In this document: one piece after another, positions 37,753 to 46,432 of the stretch
How positions within the stretch are numbered: the first letter of the stretch is position 1
How the letters are laid out: the number at the start of each line of letters is the position of its first letter
Assembly: GCA_900115795.1 (NCBI GenBank)
Contig: FOXT01000009.1
Coordinates: forward strand, 83,044 to 147,043
DNA: 64,000 nucleotides
Source: Lachnospiraceae bacterium XBB1006
GTDB lineage: Bacteria; Bacillota; Clostridia; Lachnospirales; Lachnospiraceae
Reading direction: 5' to 3'
Notes under the pieces: generated by a model
What the model was told of the DNA's origin: nothing
What the model saw: only the letters and a program-made list of their open reading frames with translations
Database searches by the model: none
Translations under genes and position numbers: made by a program

Positions 37753-37818
37753 GACAAAGGTGTAATGATTTACATACAACTTTGTCTGTTGACTTTTATA
37801 TTTTGAGGGGATTATACT
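37753..37818 (+). promoter_or_regulatory. Palindromic operator and promoter (copy 2 of a shared pair)
   Basis: GACAAAGGTGTA and TACAACTTTGTC form a palindrome with a 10-nt centre (37753-37786), 2 nt before TTGACT (37789-37794); TATACT follows after 18 bp. Spacing and half-sites match the copy at 29462. Confidence 0.6.
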
Positions 37819-37824
37819 GACAGT

Positions 37825-38067
37825 ATGAGGTGGGAAAGGAGATTGAAGATTATATCGACTGAGGGCTCTCCTACTATGTTAATAAATATTGTAAATCGAT
37901 AGTATTCTGACGAATGGAATGGTGGGAGCTTCGGACTATTTGCATGAAGAAAAGCCAGAATAGAATAGCAAATGGAATTTGAAAAGTTTATGAAAAAATA
38001 CAGAATACTTGCCTAATGGAGTGTTGGATGGTAGAATATTTTATATAGTCTGCCATCCTTATTTTTT
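37825..38067 (+). ncRNA. Candidate structured RNA or leader upstream of fapA
   Basis: A convincing promoter at 37789-37818 and a strong terminator at 38026-38067 (GGATGGTAGA / TCTGCCATCC, then TTATTTTTT) bracket about 240 nt without a believable gene; a 25-codon frame is the longest near the start. Internal pairing is visible (CTATTTGC against GCAAATGG). It is either a small RNA or an attenuated leader for fapA, which starts 50 bp after the terminator. No known RNA family was recognised. Confidence 0.45.
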
Positions 38068-38118
38068 GGCAGCATGTGGGAGAAGTAGGACAAGAATTAG
38101 AAAGAAAAGGAAACGGCG

Positions 38119-39519
38119 ATGAGCATTTCAAAAGAGAGTAAACCAGAAGTACGATTTGGAATGAATAATATGGAGGCCTATTTGACTGTTCCGATTCCAC
38201 CGGATGGAAGAGAATATTCTGTGCGTGAATTGGTGTCGATTCTTGAGACGAAAGGCGTTAAGCATGGCATTGATCAGGAGATGTTAATGCGCATGGTGGC
38301 GGAGAAGACGTACCATATTGAGCGCCGCGTGGCAGTGGGTGAGCAACCGGTTGAGGGGTATGATGGTTATTATGAGTTTTTGTTCAATCGGGAATTCAAT
38401 CGTACGCCGAAGATTTTGCCGGATGGTGCGGTAGACTATCACACCATTAATTTGATTGCCACTGTGGAAGCAGGAGAGAAGATTGCAATTTACCATCCTT
38501 GCGTACAAGGAAAGAATGGAATGAATGTCAAGGGCGTTCCGGTGAATGCGAAGCGCTGCAAAGAGTTGCAGCCGTTACGTGGAAAAGGGTTTACACGTAG
38601 CGATGACGGAACGGAGTATTTTGCGGAAATTTCCGGAAAGATAGATTTTATAAATGATCGACTCATAGTAAGTCCGGTGTATGAGATTCCGACGGATGTA
38701 GATATGCAGACCGGAAACATTAACTTTAATGGTGATGTTGTGATCCATGGAAAGGTTAAGGCTGGAATGTCTATTCAAGCATCCGGAACCATCACGATAG
38801 ATGGAATTGTGGAAGCTGCGGATTTAACGGCCGGTAAGGATATTGTATTAAAGAGTGGATTGATGGGAAATTCCCATGCAATGCTTTCGACAAAGCAGAA
38901 TTTGTATGCAAAGTTTGTGGAATATGCCAACATTGACGTGCGTGGAACCATTAATGCCGAGTCACTTTTGTCGTGTGATGTCCTTTGTGGAGAAAAGGTG
39001 GTTATTGATGGAAAACACGGCGGTATCGTTGGCGGCATTGTGCGGGCGGTTGGCGGTGTTATTACCAGCTCCATTGGGAATGATGTAGAGATTCACACGG
39101 ATGTTATGGTGGGAGCGGAAGCAGACATCTATCGCCGATTCAAGATGCTTGAACAAAAGATTGCAAATTCCAAGCGGCAACTTGAGATTATCGATGAGAA
39201 AATTAAAGAAATTGATCAGGAAAATGCAAGAAAGTCTGTAGTAGAACGACCGAAAAGCGATCCGCGAAAGGTGTCCCTTTTGCGTAGTAAAATTCATGAG
39301 AATTCCGTACTGCAGGAAGACCAGTTGGAGAAGGAAGAGCTGGAGAACATTATCCAGCGTGCGGATGGCGCATGCATTAAAGTATCCGGCGCGGTGTATC
39401 CGGGAACATCGGTTAAGATTGATGAAAGTCGGATGGAAGTTAAGGTTGAGCAATTTGCAGTACAGTTTGTAAAACAGGTTGATAAGATTCGCATGGAACG
39501 GGTAACCGGAATTGATTAG
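38119..39519 (+). CDS. FapA family (DUF342) polymer-like protein
   Basis: The 466-residue protein belongs to the flagellar assembly protein A (DUF342) family. Residues 1-170 form the N-terminal domain, 190-330 a right-handed beta-helix with repeated GKVKAGMSI-, GTITIDGIVEA- and GKDIVLKSG-like turns, and 335-400 a coiled coil. Family members have been linked to polar flagella in Vibrio and to unknown roles in Firmicutes. It has an AAGG-type ribosome site. It is preceded by a structured region with a terminator and may be under attenuation control. Confidence 0.85.
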   Translation: MSISKESKPEVRFGMNNMEAYLTVPIPPDGREYSVRELVSILETKGVKHGIDQEMLMRMVAEKTYHIERRVAVGEQPVEGYDGYYEFLFNREFNRTPKILPDGAVDYHTINLIATVEAGEKIAIYHPCVQGKNGMNVKGVPVNAKRCKELQPLRGKGFTRSDDGTEYFAEISGKIDFINDRLIVSPVYEIPTDVDMQTGNINFNGDVVIHGKVKAGMSIQASGTITIDGIVEAADLTAGKDIVLKSGLMGNSHAMLSTKQNLYAKFVEYANIDVRGTINAESLLSCDVLCGEKVVIDGKHGGIVGGIVRAVGGVITSSIGNDVEIHTDVMVGAEADIYRRFKMLEQKIANSKRQLEIIDEKIKEIDQENARKSVVERPKSDPRKVSLLRSKIHENSVLQEDQLEKEELENIIQRADGACIKVSGAVYPGTSVKIDESRMEVKVEQFAVQFVKQVDKIRMERVTGID

Positions 39520-39551
39520 ATGGATTAACTATTAGATGGATGAAATGGAAG

Positions 39552-39580
39552 GAGAGTCACCGATAGGTGGCTCTCTTGTC
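39552..39580 (+). terminator. Terminator-like hairpin after the FapA gene
   Basis: GAGAGTCACC / GGTGGCTCTC with a GATA loop, followed by a weak TTGTCAT tail. Confidence 0.7.
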
Positions 39581-39622
39581 ATATATTGACGATGAAAAAG
39601 CAAAAAACTTCGTGGAAAATGC

Positions 39623-39650
39623 TTGAATTTCAGCGTACACATATTATAAT
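39623..39650 (+). promoter_or_regulatory. Predicted folC promoter
   Basis: TTGAAT and TATAAT with 16-bp spacing, about 40 bp before the folC start. Confidence 0.6.
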
Positions 39651-39688
39651 GATAAAGAAACGAAAAATAAGGACAAAAGGTGTATTGC

Positions 39689-40969
39689 ATGACATATAAA
39701 GAAGCAGAAACCTATTTATACGAAATACCGAAGTTTACATCGAAAAATCCGGTGGAGCATACAAAGGAATTTATGCGGCGATTGGGCAATCCGCAGGAAA
39801 CATTCGAAACCATTCATGTGGCGGGAAGCAATGGCAAAGGAAGTGTGTGTGCCATGATTCACAGCGCGCTTTGTGAGAGCGGGCGCAGGGTTGGATTATT
39901 TACCTCCCCGCATCTGGTGAATTTGACGGAACGTTTTTACCTGGGGAGAGAGCAGTGCAGTAAAGAGGTGTTTATGGATGCCTTTGCCCATGTTTTGACC
40001 GTGGTAAAACAGATGGAAGTGGAAGGATTTGCGCACCCAACCTTTTTTGAAATGATATTTGCCATTGGCATGGTGATTTTTAGAGAGGCGAAGATGGAGT
40101 ATGTGGTGTTGGAAACCGGGCTTGGCGGAAGGCTGGATACCACCAATGTGGTGAAGAAACCACGGGTATGCGTAATTACTTCTATTAGTTTGGAGCATAC
40201 AGAATATCTTGGAGATACGTATGCGGCCATTGCCGGAGAGAAGGCAGGAATTATCAAGGCGGAAGTTCCGGTGGTATTTGACGCTAAGAATAAAGAAGTG
40301 GCCGATGTTATTTTTGAGAAAGCACGGCAGATGCTTGCACCGGCATATCCGGTCTATCCAGGAGATATCCTGGTTATGGATAAGCGAGGAGGCAGCATGG
40401 AATTTTGCTTTGACCTAAACGGACATACGGCACCCATCACCGTACCGTTTGTGGCGGATTACCAGGCCGAGAATGGCGCGCTGGCTATGCAGGCTTGCGA
40501 GATTTTAATGGCGCAGGGAGTATTGACCTTTCCGCAGTTTGTGGAGGGAATGAAGAAAGTGAGCTGGCCGGGGCGTATGCAGGCATTGAAGCCTGATTTT
40601 TACGTGGATGGAGCGCATAATCCGGACGGGATTCGCGTGTTTTTGCAGGCAGCAGACAAAATCGGGATGAGCCCGAAGACATTGCTGTTTGGCATGGTGA
40701 AAGAGAAAAACTATGAAGCGTGCGTTCGACAGATTCGTGAAGCGAAGATTTTTCAAACCATTGTGGTAACGGAAATTGGAGGGGAACGGAAGCTGCCGGC
40801 ACAGGAGTTGGCGAGTTTGTTACAGGAAGATGCGTCAATTCAGGTGCTAGTGGAGTCTAATATAAAAGATGCACTTAAGAAGATACAGCAGAGGCGTGAG
40901 GGATGTGTTTTTTGCGCAGGATCTCTCTATTTAGCAGGTGAAATAATAAAGGAGTTTGAAGATGATTAA
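39689..40969 (+). CDS. folC: Folylpolyglutamate synthase / dihydrofolate synthase
   Basis: FolC adds glutamate to folates, using ATP. The 426-residue protein has the Mur-ligase-like P-loop GSNGKGSVC near residue 45, the LETGLGGRLDTTN block near 140, and the C-terminal domain DGAHNPDG near 310. An AAAAGGTG site lies before the ATG; a GTG three codons earlier is in frame but overlaps that site. The next small gene overlaps the stop codon. No other folate gene is adjacent. Confidence 0.94.
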   Translation: MTYKEAETYLYEIPKFTSKNPVEHTKEFMRRLGNPQETFETIHVAGSNGKGSVCAMIHSALCESGRRVGLFTSPHLVNLTERFYLGREQCSKEVFMDAFAHVLTVVKQMEVEGFAHPTFFEMIFAIGMVIFREAKMEYVVLETGLGGRLDTTNVVKKPRVCVITSISLEHTEYLGDTYAAIAGEKAGIIKAEVPVVFDAKNKEVADVIFEKARQMLAPAYPVYPGDILVMDKRGGSMEFCFDLNGHTAPITVPFVADYQAENGALAMQACEILMAQGVLTFPQFVEGMKKVSWPGRMQALKPDFYVDGAHNPDGIRVFLQAADKIGMSPKTLLFGMVKEKNYEACVRQIREAKIFQTIVVTEIGGERKLPAQELASLLQEDASIQVLVESNIKDALKKIQQRREGCVFCAGSLYLAGEIIKEFEDD

Positions 40970-41108
40970 CTTTGAAGAAGAATTAAAGAAGTTTAAACCA
41001 AGTTTGGAAGTGGATCAGGCAGAGCAGGCTATCTATAGTCAGGAATTGGATGACATGACAGACCTTTTGCAAAAGATGATGCAAGAAGCATCCAAACGTA
41101 ACAGATAG
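40962..41108 (+). CDS. 48-residue protein overlapping folC
   Basis: The small frame starts at an ATG inside the last codons of folC (ATGATTAA overlap) and encodes a highly charged, helical protein (starts MINFEEELKKFKP, ends QEASKRNR). The AAAGGAG site 6 nt upstream is good and the following TPR gene begins 11 bp after the stop, so it is probably translated as part of this operon. No family was recognised; small charged proteins in this slot may act as partners of the TPR protein, which is speculation. Confidence 0.6.
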   Translation: MINFEEELKKFKPSLEVDQAEQAIYSQELDDMTDLLQKMMQEASKRNR

Positions 41109-41119
41109 GAGTAGAGGCA

Positions 41120-42433
41120 ATGAATGTATATGATAGTATTATTGCGCGTTCCAACCTCTACTATAATCAGGGATTGGAGTGTGCAAAGCTTCGTAATTTG
41201 ACAGGGGCAATTAGTGCACTGCGGAAAAGTGTGCATTGCTACAAGGGAAATATTGATGCAAGAAACCTATTGGGACTATGTTATTACGAAGTTGGTGAAT
41301 ATGTGTTAGCACTTCGGGAATGGGTGATTAGCGAGAACCTGAAACCGGAGGAAAACCCGGCGGCCGGTTACATTACGGAGATTAAATCGGATGTGAGCCG
41401 GACGGGAAAATACAGTCAGTGCGTGAAGCGGTATAATCAGGCATTGGAGTATGCCAAGGGCGGTAGCGAGGATTTGGCGATTTTGCAGCTGAAGAAGGCG
41501 GTATCCATGAATCCAAAGTACTTACAGGCATTGCTTTTGCTTGCGCTATTGTACGTACATCAGGGACAGTATTCCCAGGCGAAGGATGTGCTTCGTAAAG
41601 TTGGAAAGGTAGATGTTAACAACTTACAGGCGCAGATTTATATGGAAGAAGTGAAGCAAGCGATGGCGCTGAAAACGTCGCGGGGCAAGAAGCGGAATGT
41701 TTCGGATGATTCGGTGGAGTATAAGAGCGGAAGCGATACCATTATTCGTCCGGCATATTTTAAGGATAATGCAACCATCAGTACCATTATCAATATTATT
41801 TTCGGTATTGTAATGGGATTTTTGATTTCCTTCTTCTTAGTGGTGCCGGGGGTAAGACGTCATGCGACAGCAGACAGCGCAGCAAAGCTGGTGGAGGCAA
41901 ATAATAAGATTTCTACGAAGAATGTGGCAATTCGCGGATACCAGGAGCAGATTGACGAGCTGAATAAGAAGATAGAAGATGCAGAGAAGAATAGCTCGAA
42001 GTCAGAGGGGTCCATGAATCTCTATAAGGGAATCCTAAAGGCTTACATCGATTTTGAAAGCGGCGAATATGAGAAAGCCGGCGAGGCGTTGGCAAAGGTT
42101 GACGATAGTAAGTTGGACAAGGATTTTAAGAAGTCCTACGAGAAATTAAAGAAGAATGTGAATGACCGTTACTTGCGGATTTTGTACAAAGAGGCGGCAA
42201 GATGCTACAATCAATCGGAGTTGGAAAAGGCAATTGAAACCTTTGAAACCATCACGAAGATTGATGAAGAGTATGGTGATGGTGATGCGATGTATTTCCT
42301 TGCACAGTCCTATCGAATCAATGGTGATTCACAAAAGGCCATTATGTTGTATCAGCGGATTATTAATAAATATCCGGATACCTATAAGGCGCGAAATGCA
42401 CAACGATATATGGATCAGCTGAAGAATCAGTAA
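41120..42433 (+). CDS. Membrane-anchored TPR protein
   Basis: The 437-residue protein has N-terminal tetratricopeptide repeats (about residues 10-190, e.g. GAISALRKSV, AILQLKKAVSMNPKYLQALLLLALLY), one membrane helix (about 222-245), a coiled coil (about 258-300) and further TPR units at the C terminus (ALAKVDD, AIETFETITKID, AIMLYQRIINKYP). The arrangement puts one TPR domain in the cytoplasm and one outside. TPRs mediate protein binding; the partner is unknown. It closes the folC run and is followed by a strong terminator. Confidence 0.8.
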   Translation: MNVYDSIIARSNLYYNQGLECAKLRNLTGAISALRKSVHCYKGNIDARNLLGLCYYEVGEYVLALREWVISENLKPEENPAAGYITEIKSDVSRTGKYSQCVKRYNQALEYAKGGSEDLAILQLKKAVSMNPKYLQALLLLALLYVHQGQYSQAKDVLRKVGKVDVNNLQAQIYMEEVKQAMALKTSRGKKRNVSDDSVEYKSGSDTIIRPAYFKDNATISTIINIIFGIVMGFLISFFLVVPGVRRHATADSAAKLVEANNKISTKNVAIRGYQEQIDELNKKIEDAEKNSSKSEGSMNLYKGILKAYIDFESGEYEKAGEALAKVDDSKLDKDFKKSYEKLKKNVNDRYLRILYKEAARCYNQSELEKAIETFETITKIDEEYGDGDAMYFLAQSYRINGDSQKAIMLYQRIINKYPDTYKARNAQRYMDQLKNQ

Positions 42434-42440
42434 GTACGAA

Positions 42441-42480
42441 AGACAATCGGAAGAGAATGCTCCGGTTGTCTTTTTCTTTT
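42441..42480 (+). terminator. Terminator before spoIIA
   Basis: AGACAATCGGA / TCCGGTTGTCT stem with a 9-nt loop and a long T-tract. The spoIIAA ribosome site TGGAGG lies directly after it, so the spoIIA promoter must lie within or upstream of this hairpin, or read-through is used. Confidence 0.85.
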
Positions 42481-42493
42481 TGGAGGTGAAACA

Positions 42494-42817
42494 ATGGAAG
42501 CAGAATATCAGGTGGATGAGCAATTTTTATTTATTTACATCCCACAAGAAGTGGATCATCATGTGGCAGATAAAATTCGGCGGGAGACCGATGTGCTCCT
42601 TTCGGAGCGAAGTATTCGGAAAATTGTGTTTGATTTTCATGATACGCGGTTTATGGATAGTTCCGGAATTGGTATGATTCTTGGACGGGTTAAAAAAATG
42701 AGAAAATGTGGTGGCAGTGTAGAGGCGGTGGGCGTGTCGAATCAGGTCGCGCGGATTTTTGACATGGCAGGTTTACCGAGCGTAATGACAATGCGACAGA
42801 AAGAGGAGTGTGTATGA
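42494..42817 (+). CDS. spoIIAA: Anti-sigma F factor antagonist SpoIIAA
   Basis: SpoIIAA is the STAS-domain switch that frees sigma F in the forespore. The 107 residues carry the DHH motif (EVDHHVA) and the phosphorylation loop FMDSSGIGMILGR with Ser56 as the expected target of the SpoIIAB kinase. The gene has TGGAGG upstream and overlaps spoIIAB by 4 bp. Order and lengths match the B. subtilis spoIIA operon. Confidence 0.95.
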   Translation: MEAEYQVDEQFLFIYIPQEVDHHVADKIRRETDVLLSERSIRKIVFDFHDTRFMDSSGIGMILGRVKKMRKCGGSVEAVGVSNQVARIFDMAGLPSVMTMRQKEECV

Positions 42818-43257
42818 GCGACGTAGAGAACTATATGAAAGTAGAATTTGAGGGGATTTCGGAAAATGAACGATTGGCCAGAATGCTGGTGAGTGCTTTT
42901 GTAGTGACATTTAATCCTACATTAGAGGAGCTGGAGGATGTCAAAACAGCCACATCGGAGGCAGTTACCAATTGCATTATTCATGGATATGAGCAGTTGG
43001 GCGGGCCCATTGAAATGACCATGGAGAAAAAAGGGCAGGAGTTGTTCCTGCAGGTGGCGGATTATGGGATTGGAATATGCGATGTGGAAAAGGCAATGGA
43101 GCCGCTTTTTACCACAAAACCGCAGTTGGATCGTTCCGGAATGGGGTTTACCTTTATGGAAGCATTCATGGATGAGGTGAAGGTACATTCCGTCAAGGGA
43201 AAAGGCACCGTTGTACATATGAAAAAGATATTTGGAAGTACCTGCAAACGGGTGTAG
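42814..43257 (+). CDS. spoIIAB: Anti-sigma F factor / serine kinase SpoIIAB
   Basis: SpoIIAB binds and inhibits sigma F and phosphorylates SpoIIAA. It is a GHKL-type ATPase: the N box is ATSEAVTNCIIHGY near residue 50, the G1 box VADYGIGI near 86 and the G2 region RSGMGFTFMEAF near 112. The ATG overlaps the spoIIAA stop (ATGA); two codons more are open upstream but the overlap start gives the normal N terminus (YMKVEFEGISENE). The 147 residues fit. Confidence 0.95.
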   Translation: MSDVENYMKVEFEGISENERLARMLVSAFVVTFNPTLEELEDVKTATSEAVTNCIIHGYEQLGGPIEMTMEKKGQELFLQVADYGIGICDVEKAMEPLFTTKPQLDRSGMGFTFMEAFMDEVKVHSVKGKGTVVHMKKIFGSTCKRV

Positions 43258-43258
43258 C

Positions 43259-43927
43259 ATGGGGTGGGAAGAGCCGCTTTTTTGTCGTGCAAAAGCAGGA
43301 GATGAGGAAGCGATGGAAGATTTGGTAAAGAAACATCAGGGTTTGGTGGTACATGTGGCCAGCCGTTTTTTTCATCGGGGGTATGAGGCGGAGGATTTGA
43401 TTCAGATAGGAATGATTGGTCTGGTGAAAGCTATTCGGGGATTTGAGCCGGAGCGGGGTTTTTGCTTTTCGACCTATGCAGTTCCTTTGATTATGGGAGA
43501 AATTCGCCGGTTTTTAAGGGATGATGGGGCGATAAAAGTTTCGCGCACTCTACGGGAACAGGGATTTCGCATTTATTCTTTTCAGGAACAGTATGAAAAA
43601 AGGTGGGGAACAAAACCGACCATTTCACAAATTGTGGAGCATACGGGACTTTCGGTGGAGGAAGTTACGTTGGCGCAGGGGGCAACGGCATCAACGGTTC
43701 CGTACCCGGAGGTGGAGCAGACTGTAAAGGACGATGAGGTGGTCTGGCATGCGCTTTTGGCGGAAAGTATTCATACGCTTCCTTATGAGGAGAGGCGCCT
43801 CATCGGCATGCGTTATTATTTGGACATGTCGCAAAGTAAAGTGGCAAAGGTGCTTGGGATTAGTCAGGCGTCGGTGTCGCGGATGGAAAAGAAAATATTA
43901 AAATCCTTGCGGAGCAGATTAGAATAG
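43259..43927 (+). CDS. sigF: RNA polymerase sigma-F factor
   Basis: Sigma F drives the first forespore-specific transcription. The 222-residue protein has region 2 (EDLIQIGMIGLVKAI, FSTYAVPLIMGEIRRFLRDDG), region 3 (KPTISQIVEHTGL) and region 4 with its helix-turn-helix (QSKVAKVLGISQASVSRME). The start codon is not certain: the ATG immediately after the spoIIAB stop is chosen because the product aligns well, but its ribosome site is weak and an upstream in-frame ATG inside spoIIAB is possible. Confidence 0.94.
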   Translation: MGWEEPLFCRAKAGDEEAMEDLVKKHQGLVVHVASRFFHRGYEAEDLIQIGMIGLVKAIRGFEPERGFCFSTYAVPLIMGEIRRFLRDDGAIKVSRTLREQGFRIYSFQEQYEKRWGTKPTISQIVEHTGLSVEEVTLAQGATASTVPYPEVEQTVKDDEVVWHALLAESIHTLPYEERRLIGMRYYLDMSQSKVAKVLGISQASVSRMEKKILKSLRSRLE

Positions 43928-43961
43928 GGTATACTAGGAAAAGCTATGTAAGGAGGTACGT

Positions 43962-45518
43962 ATGAGTATTTTAAATGTAGAACATTTGACCCATGGATTT
44001 GGTGACCGGGCGATTTTTGAGGATGTGTCGTTTCGGCTTTTGAAGGGAGAGCACATTGGACTTGTTGGCGCCAATGGCGAAGGAAAATCCACGTTTATGA
44101 ATATTATTACCGGAAAGTTGATGCCGGATGAAGGTACCATTGAATGGGCGAAGAATGTTCGCGTTGGATATCTTGATCAGCATACCGTGCTTAAGAAGGG
44201 GATGACCATTGGGGATGTGCTTCGATCGGCGTTTGATTTTTTGTTTGAGATGGAAGCAAGAATGAATGAAATTTGTGATCACCTTGGGGAGTTGCCGGAG
44301 GATGAAATGGACGCGGCGATGGAAGAATTGGGAACGATTCAGGACTCCTTGACCATGCATGATTTTTATATGATTGATGCAAAGGTGGAGGAAGTAGCCA
44401 GAGCATTGGGACTTTTAGATCTGGGGCTTTCGAAGGATGTGACGGACTTGAGTGGTGGTCAGCGTACAAAGGTTCTTCTCGGAAAACTGCTCTTGGAAAA
44501 GCCGGATATCTTGCTTTTGGATGAGCCGACCAACTACCTGGATGAGGAACACATTGTGTGGTTGAAACGATATCTGAATGAATATGAGAATGCTTTTATT
44601 TTAATCTCTCATGATGTGCCATTTTTGAATAGTGTGGTGAACCTGATTTATCACATGAACAACCGCGAGCTAAATCGTTATGTGGGGGACTACGATAAGT
44701 TTATGGAAGTCTATGAGATGAAGAAGGCACAGCTTGAGGCAGCATATAATAAGCAGCAGAAGGAAATTGCGGATTTAAAGGATTTTGTCGCCCGCAATAA
44801 GGCGAGGGTCGCAACCAGAAATATGGCGATGTCTCGCCAAAAGAAGCTGGATAAGATGGACGTGATTGAGCTTGCAAAGGAGAAGCCAAAGCCGGAATTT
44901 CATTTTCAGACAGACCGGGCACCGGGACGCTATTTGTTTACAACAAAGGATTTGGTTATCGGTTATGAGGAACCCTTGTCCTCACCTTTGAATTTGCAGA
45001 TGGAGCGCGGACAGAAGGTAGTGCTTACCGGAGCCAACGGAATTGGTAAGACCACACTTTTGAAGAGCATTTTGGGATTGAATCCGCCGCTGTCCGGAGA
45101 AGTGGAGTTGGGAGATTATTTGAGTATTGGCTATTTTGAACAAGAAATGGATCAGAGTGTGGATACAACCTGCATTGAGGAAATCTGGAAGGAATTTCCA
45201 GCCTATAGTCAGTATGAGGTGCGCTCGGCGCTTGCGAAATGCGGTCTGACCACGAAGCATATCGAGAGCCTGGTGCGTGTGTTAAGCGGTGGCGAGCAGG
45301 CAAAGGTTCGTCTTTGTAAATTGATTAACCGACCGAGCAATCTGCTGGTTTTGGACGAGCCGACAAACCATCTGGATGTGGACGCAAAGGAGGAATTGAG
45401 GCGTGCCCTTTTGGAATATAAGGGAAGTATTTTGATGGTATGTCATGAACCGGAATTCTATACCGGACTGGCAACAGAAGTGTGGGACTGTACACAGTGG
45501 ACCACGAAAGTGTGGTAA
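43962..45518 (+). CDS. ABC-F type ATPase
   Basis: ABC-F proteins act on the ribosome E site, some giving antibiotic protection. The 518 residues contain two ABC cassettes without membrane segments: Walker A GANGEGKST and GANGIGKTT, signatures LSGGQRTKV and LSGGEQAKV, and Walker B LLLDEPTNYL and LVLDEPTNHL, joined by a charged P-site tRNA interaction linker (about 235-310). The length fits the YbiT-like group. AGGAGG precedes the ATG. A terminator follows, then the repeat mosaic. Confidence 0.92.
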   Translation: MSILNVEHLTHGFGDRAIFEDVSFRLLKGEHIGLVGANGEGKSTFMNIITGKLMPDEGTIEWAKNVRVGYLDQHTVLKKGMTIGDVLRSAFDFLFEMEARMNEICDHLGELPEDEMDAAMEELGTIQDSLTMHDFYMIDAKVEEVARALGLLDLGLSKDVTDLSGGQRTKVLLGKLLLEKPDILLLDEPTNYLDEEHIVWLKRYLNEYENAFILISHDVPFLNSVVNLIYHMNNRELNRYVGDYDKFMEVYEMKKAQLEAAYNKQQKEIADLKDFVARNKARVATRNMAMSRQKKLDKMDVIELAKEKPKPEFHFQTDRAPGRYLFTTKDLVIGYEEPLSSPLNLQMERGQKVVLTGANGIGKTTLLKSILGLNPPLSGEVELGDYLSIGYFEQEMDQSVDTTCIEEIWKEFPAYSQYEVRSALAKCGLTTKHIESLVRVLSGGEQAKVRLCKLINRPSNLLVLDEPTNHLDVDAKEELRRALLEYKGSILMVCHEPEFYTGLATEVWDCTQWTTKVW

Positions 45519-45545
45519 AAAGGATCGGCTGAGCCGGTCCTTTTT
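45517..45545 (+). terminator. Terminator after the ABC-F gene
   Basis: AAAAAGGATCGGCT / AGCCGGTCCTTTTT with a single-base loop centre; A and T flanks make it usable in both directions. Confidence 0.85.
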
Positions 45546-45573
45546 ACTTATGTAGGAGAGTGGCAGGGGTGGC

Positions 45574-45646
45574 AAGGTCGGCGGGTAGGGTGGCTAGGCC
45601 GGCGGGTGGTGACTAGGCCGGCGGGTGGTGACTAGGCCGGCGGGTA
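45574..45646. repeat. GC-rich 19-bp tandem repeat
   Basis: Two perfect units GGCGGGTGGTGACTAGGCC plus partial units on both sides. Confidence 0.85.
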
Positions 45647-45675
45647 GGTATATAGGGGATTTTTTACTCTATGTA

Positions 45676-45881
45676 CCTAGAAAATAGAAGAAATTTCGGG
45701 AGTTTCGGTATATAGGATTTTAAATTATCTATATAGCGAGAAATTTTGAAAAAAAGAATAAAATGTAGGTACATAGGAATCAAATAAATGTATATACCGA
45801 AAAAGCGTGAAAATGAGATGTTTTCACGGTATATGGAGAAAAAGGAATGCTGTGTACCGAGGCGCCGGGAAGAGGTCAAGG
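45676..45881. repeat. Direct-repeat core, copy A (206 bp)
   Basis: This AT-rich module is repeated exactly 405 bp downstream with only two or three differences. It contains interleaved complementary boxes CTATGTACC (45669), TTTCGGTATATA (45702), TAGGTACATAG (45762) and TATATACCGAAA (45789), in an a-b-a'-b' order, and a perfect hairpin CGTGAAAA TGAGATG TTTTCACG near 45809. No gene is supported. Confidence 0.85.
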
Positions 45882-45965
45882 TGCCGGGAGAGGCCGAGGC
45901 GCCAGGAGAGGCCGAGGTGCCGGGAAGAGGTCAAGGCATCGGGAGAGACCGAGGCGCCGGGGCAG
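45859..45965. repeat. 18-19-bp GC-rich tandem array A (about 5 units)
   Basis: Units of the type GCGCCGGGAGAGGCCGAG alternate with GCGCCGGGAAGAGGTCAAG. Open frames crossing it read as Arg/Glu/Pro-rich repeats in three frames and are not taken as genes. Confidence 0.85.
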
Positions 45966-46080
45966 GAAAGGGGAGGAAGGTATATGGGGGATATTTTTGT
46001 GCTATGTACCGGGCGGCAAGGCACTGGGAAGGGGTGAGGTGGGGGAGGTAGGTACAATAGAGGATATTTTACGCTATATA

Positions 46081-46286
46081 CCTAGAAAATAGAAGAAATC
46101 TCGGGAGTTTCGGTATATAGGATTTCAAATTATCTATATAGCGAGAAATTTTGAAAAAAAGAATAAAATGTAGGTACATAGGAATCAAATAAATGTATAT
46201 ACCGAAAAAGCGTGAAAATGAGATGTTTTCACGGTATATGGAGAAAAAGGAATGCTGTGTACCGAGGCGCCGGGAAGAGGTCAAGG
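46081..46286. repeat. Direct-repeat core, copy B (206 bp)
   Basis: Near-identical to copy A with the same boxes and the CGTGAAAA / TTTTCACG hairpin; differences include TTT to CTC-type changes near 46097 and 46121. There are no length changes between the copies. Confidence 0.85.
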
Positions 46287-46432
46287 CGCCAGGAGAGACC
46301 GAGGCGCCAGGAAGAGGCCAAGGCGCCGGGAAGAGGTCAAGGCGCCGGGAGAGACTGAGGCGCCAGGAGAGGCCAAGGCGCCGGAAGAGGCCGAGGCGCC
46401 AGGAAGAGGCCGAGGCGCCGGGAGAGGGAAAG
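46264..46432. repeat. 18-19-bp GC-rich tandem array B (about 9 units)
   Basis: Same units as array A but more copies, ending in a GGTACATAG box next to the 3' end of spoVAB. Copy-number difference between A and B marks it as a minisatellite. Confidence 0.85.

Noticed and set aside
45859-46432. CRISPR array in the GC-rich tandem units
   Set aside because: Units are adjacent with no spacers; it is a minisatellite.
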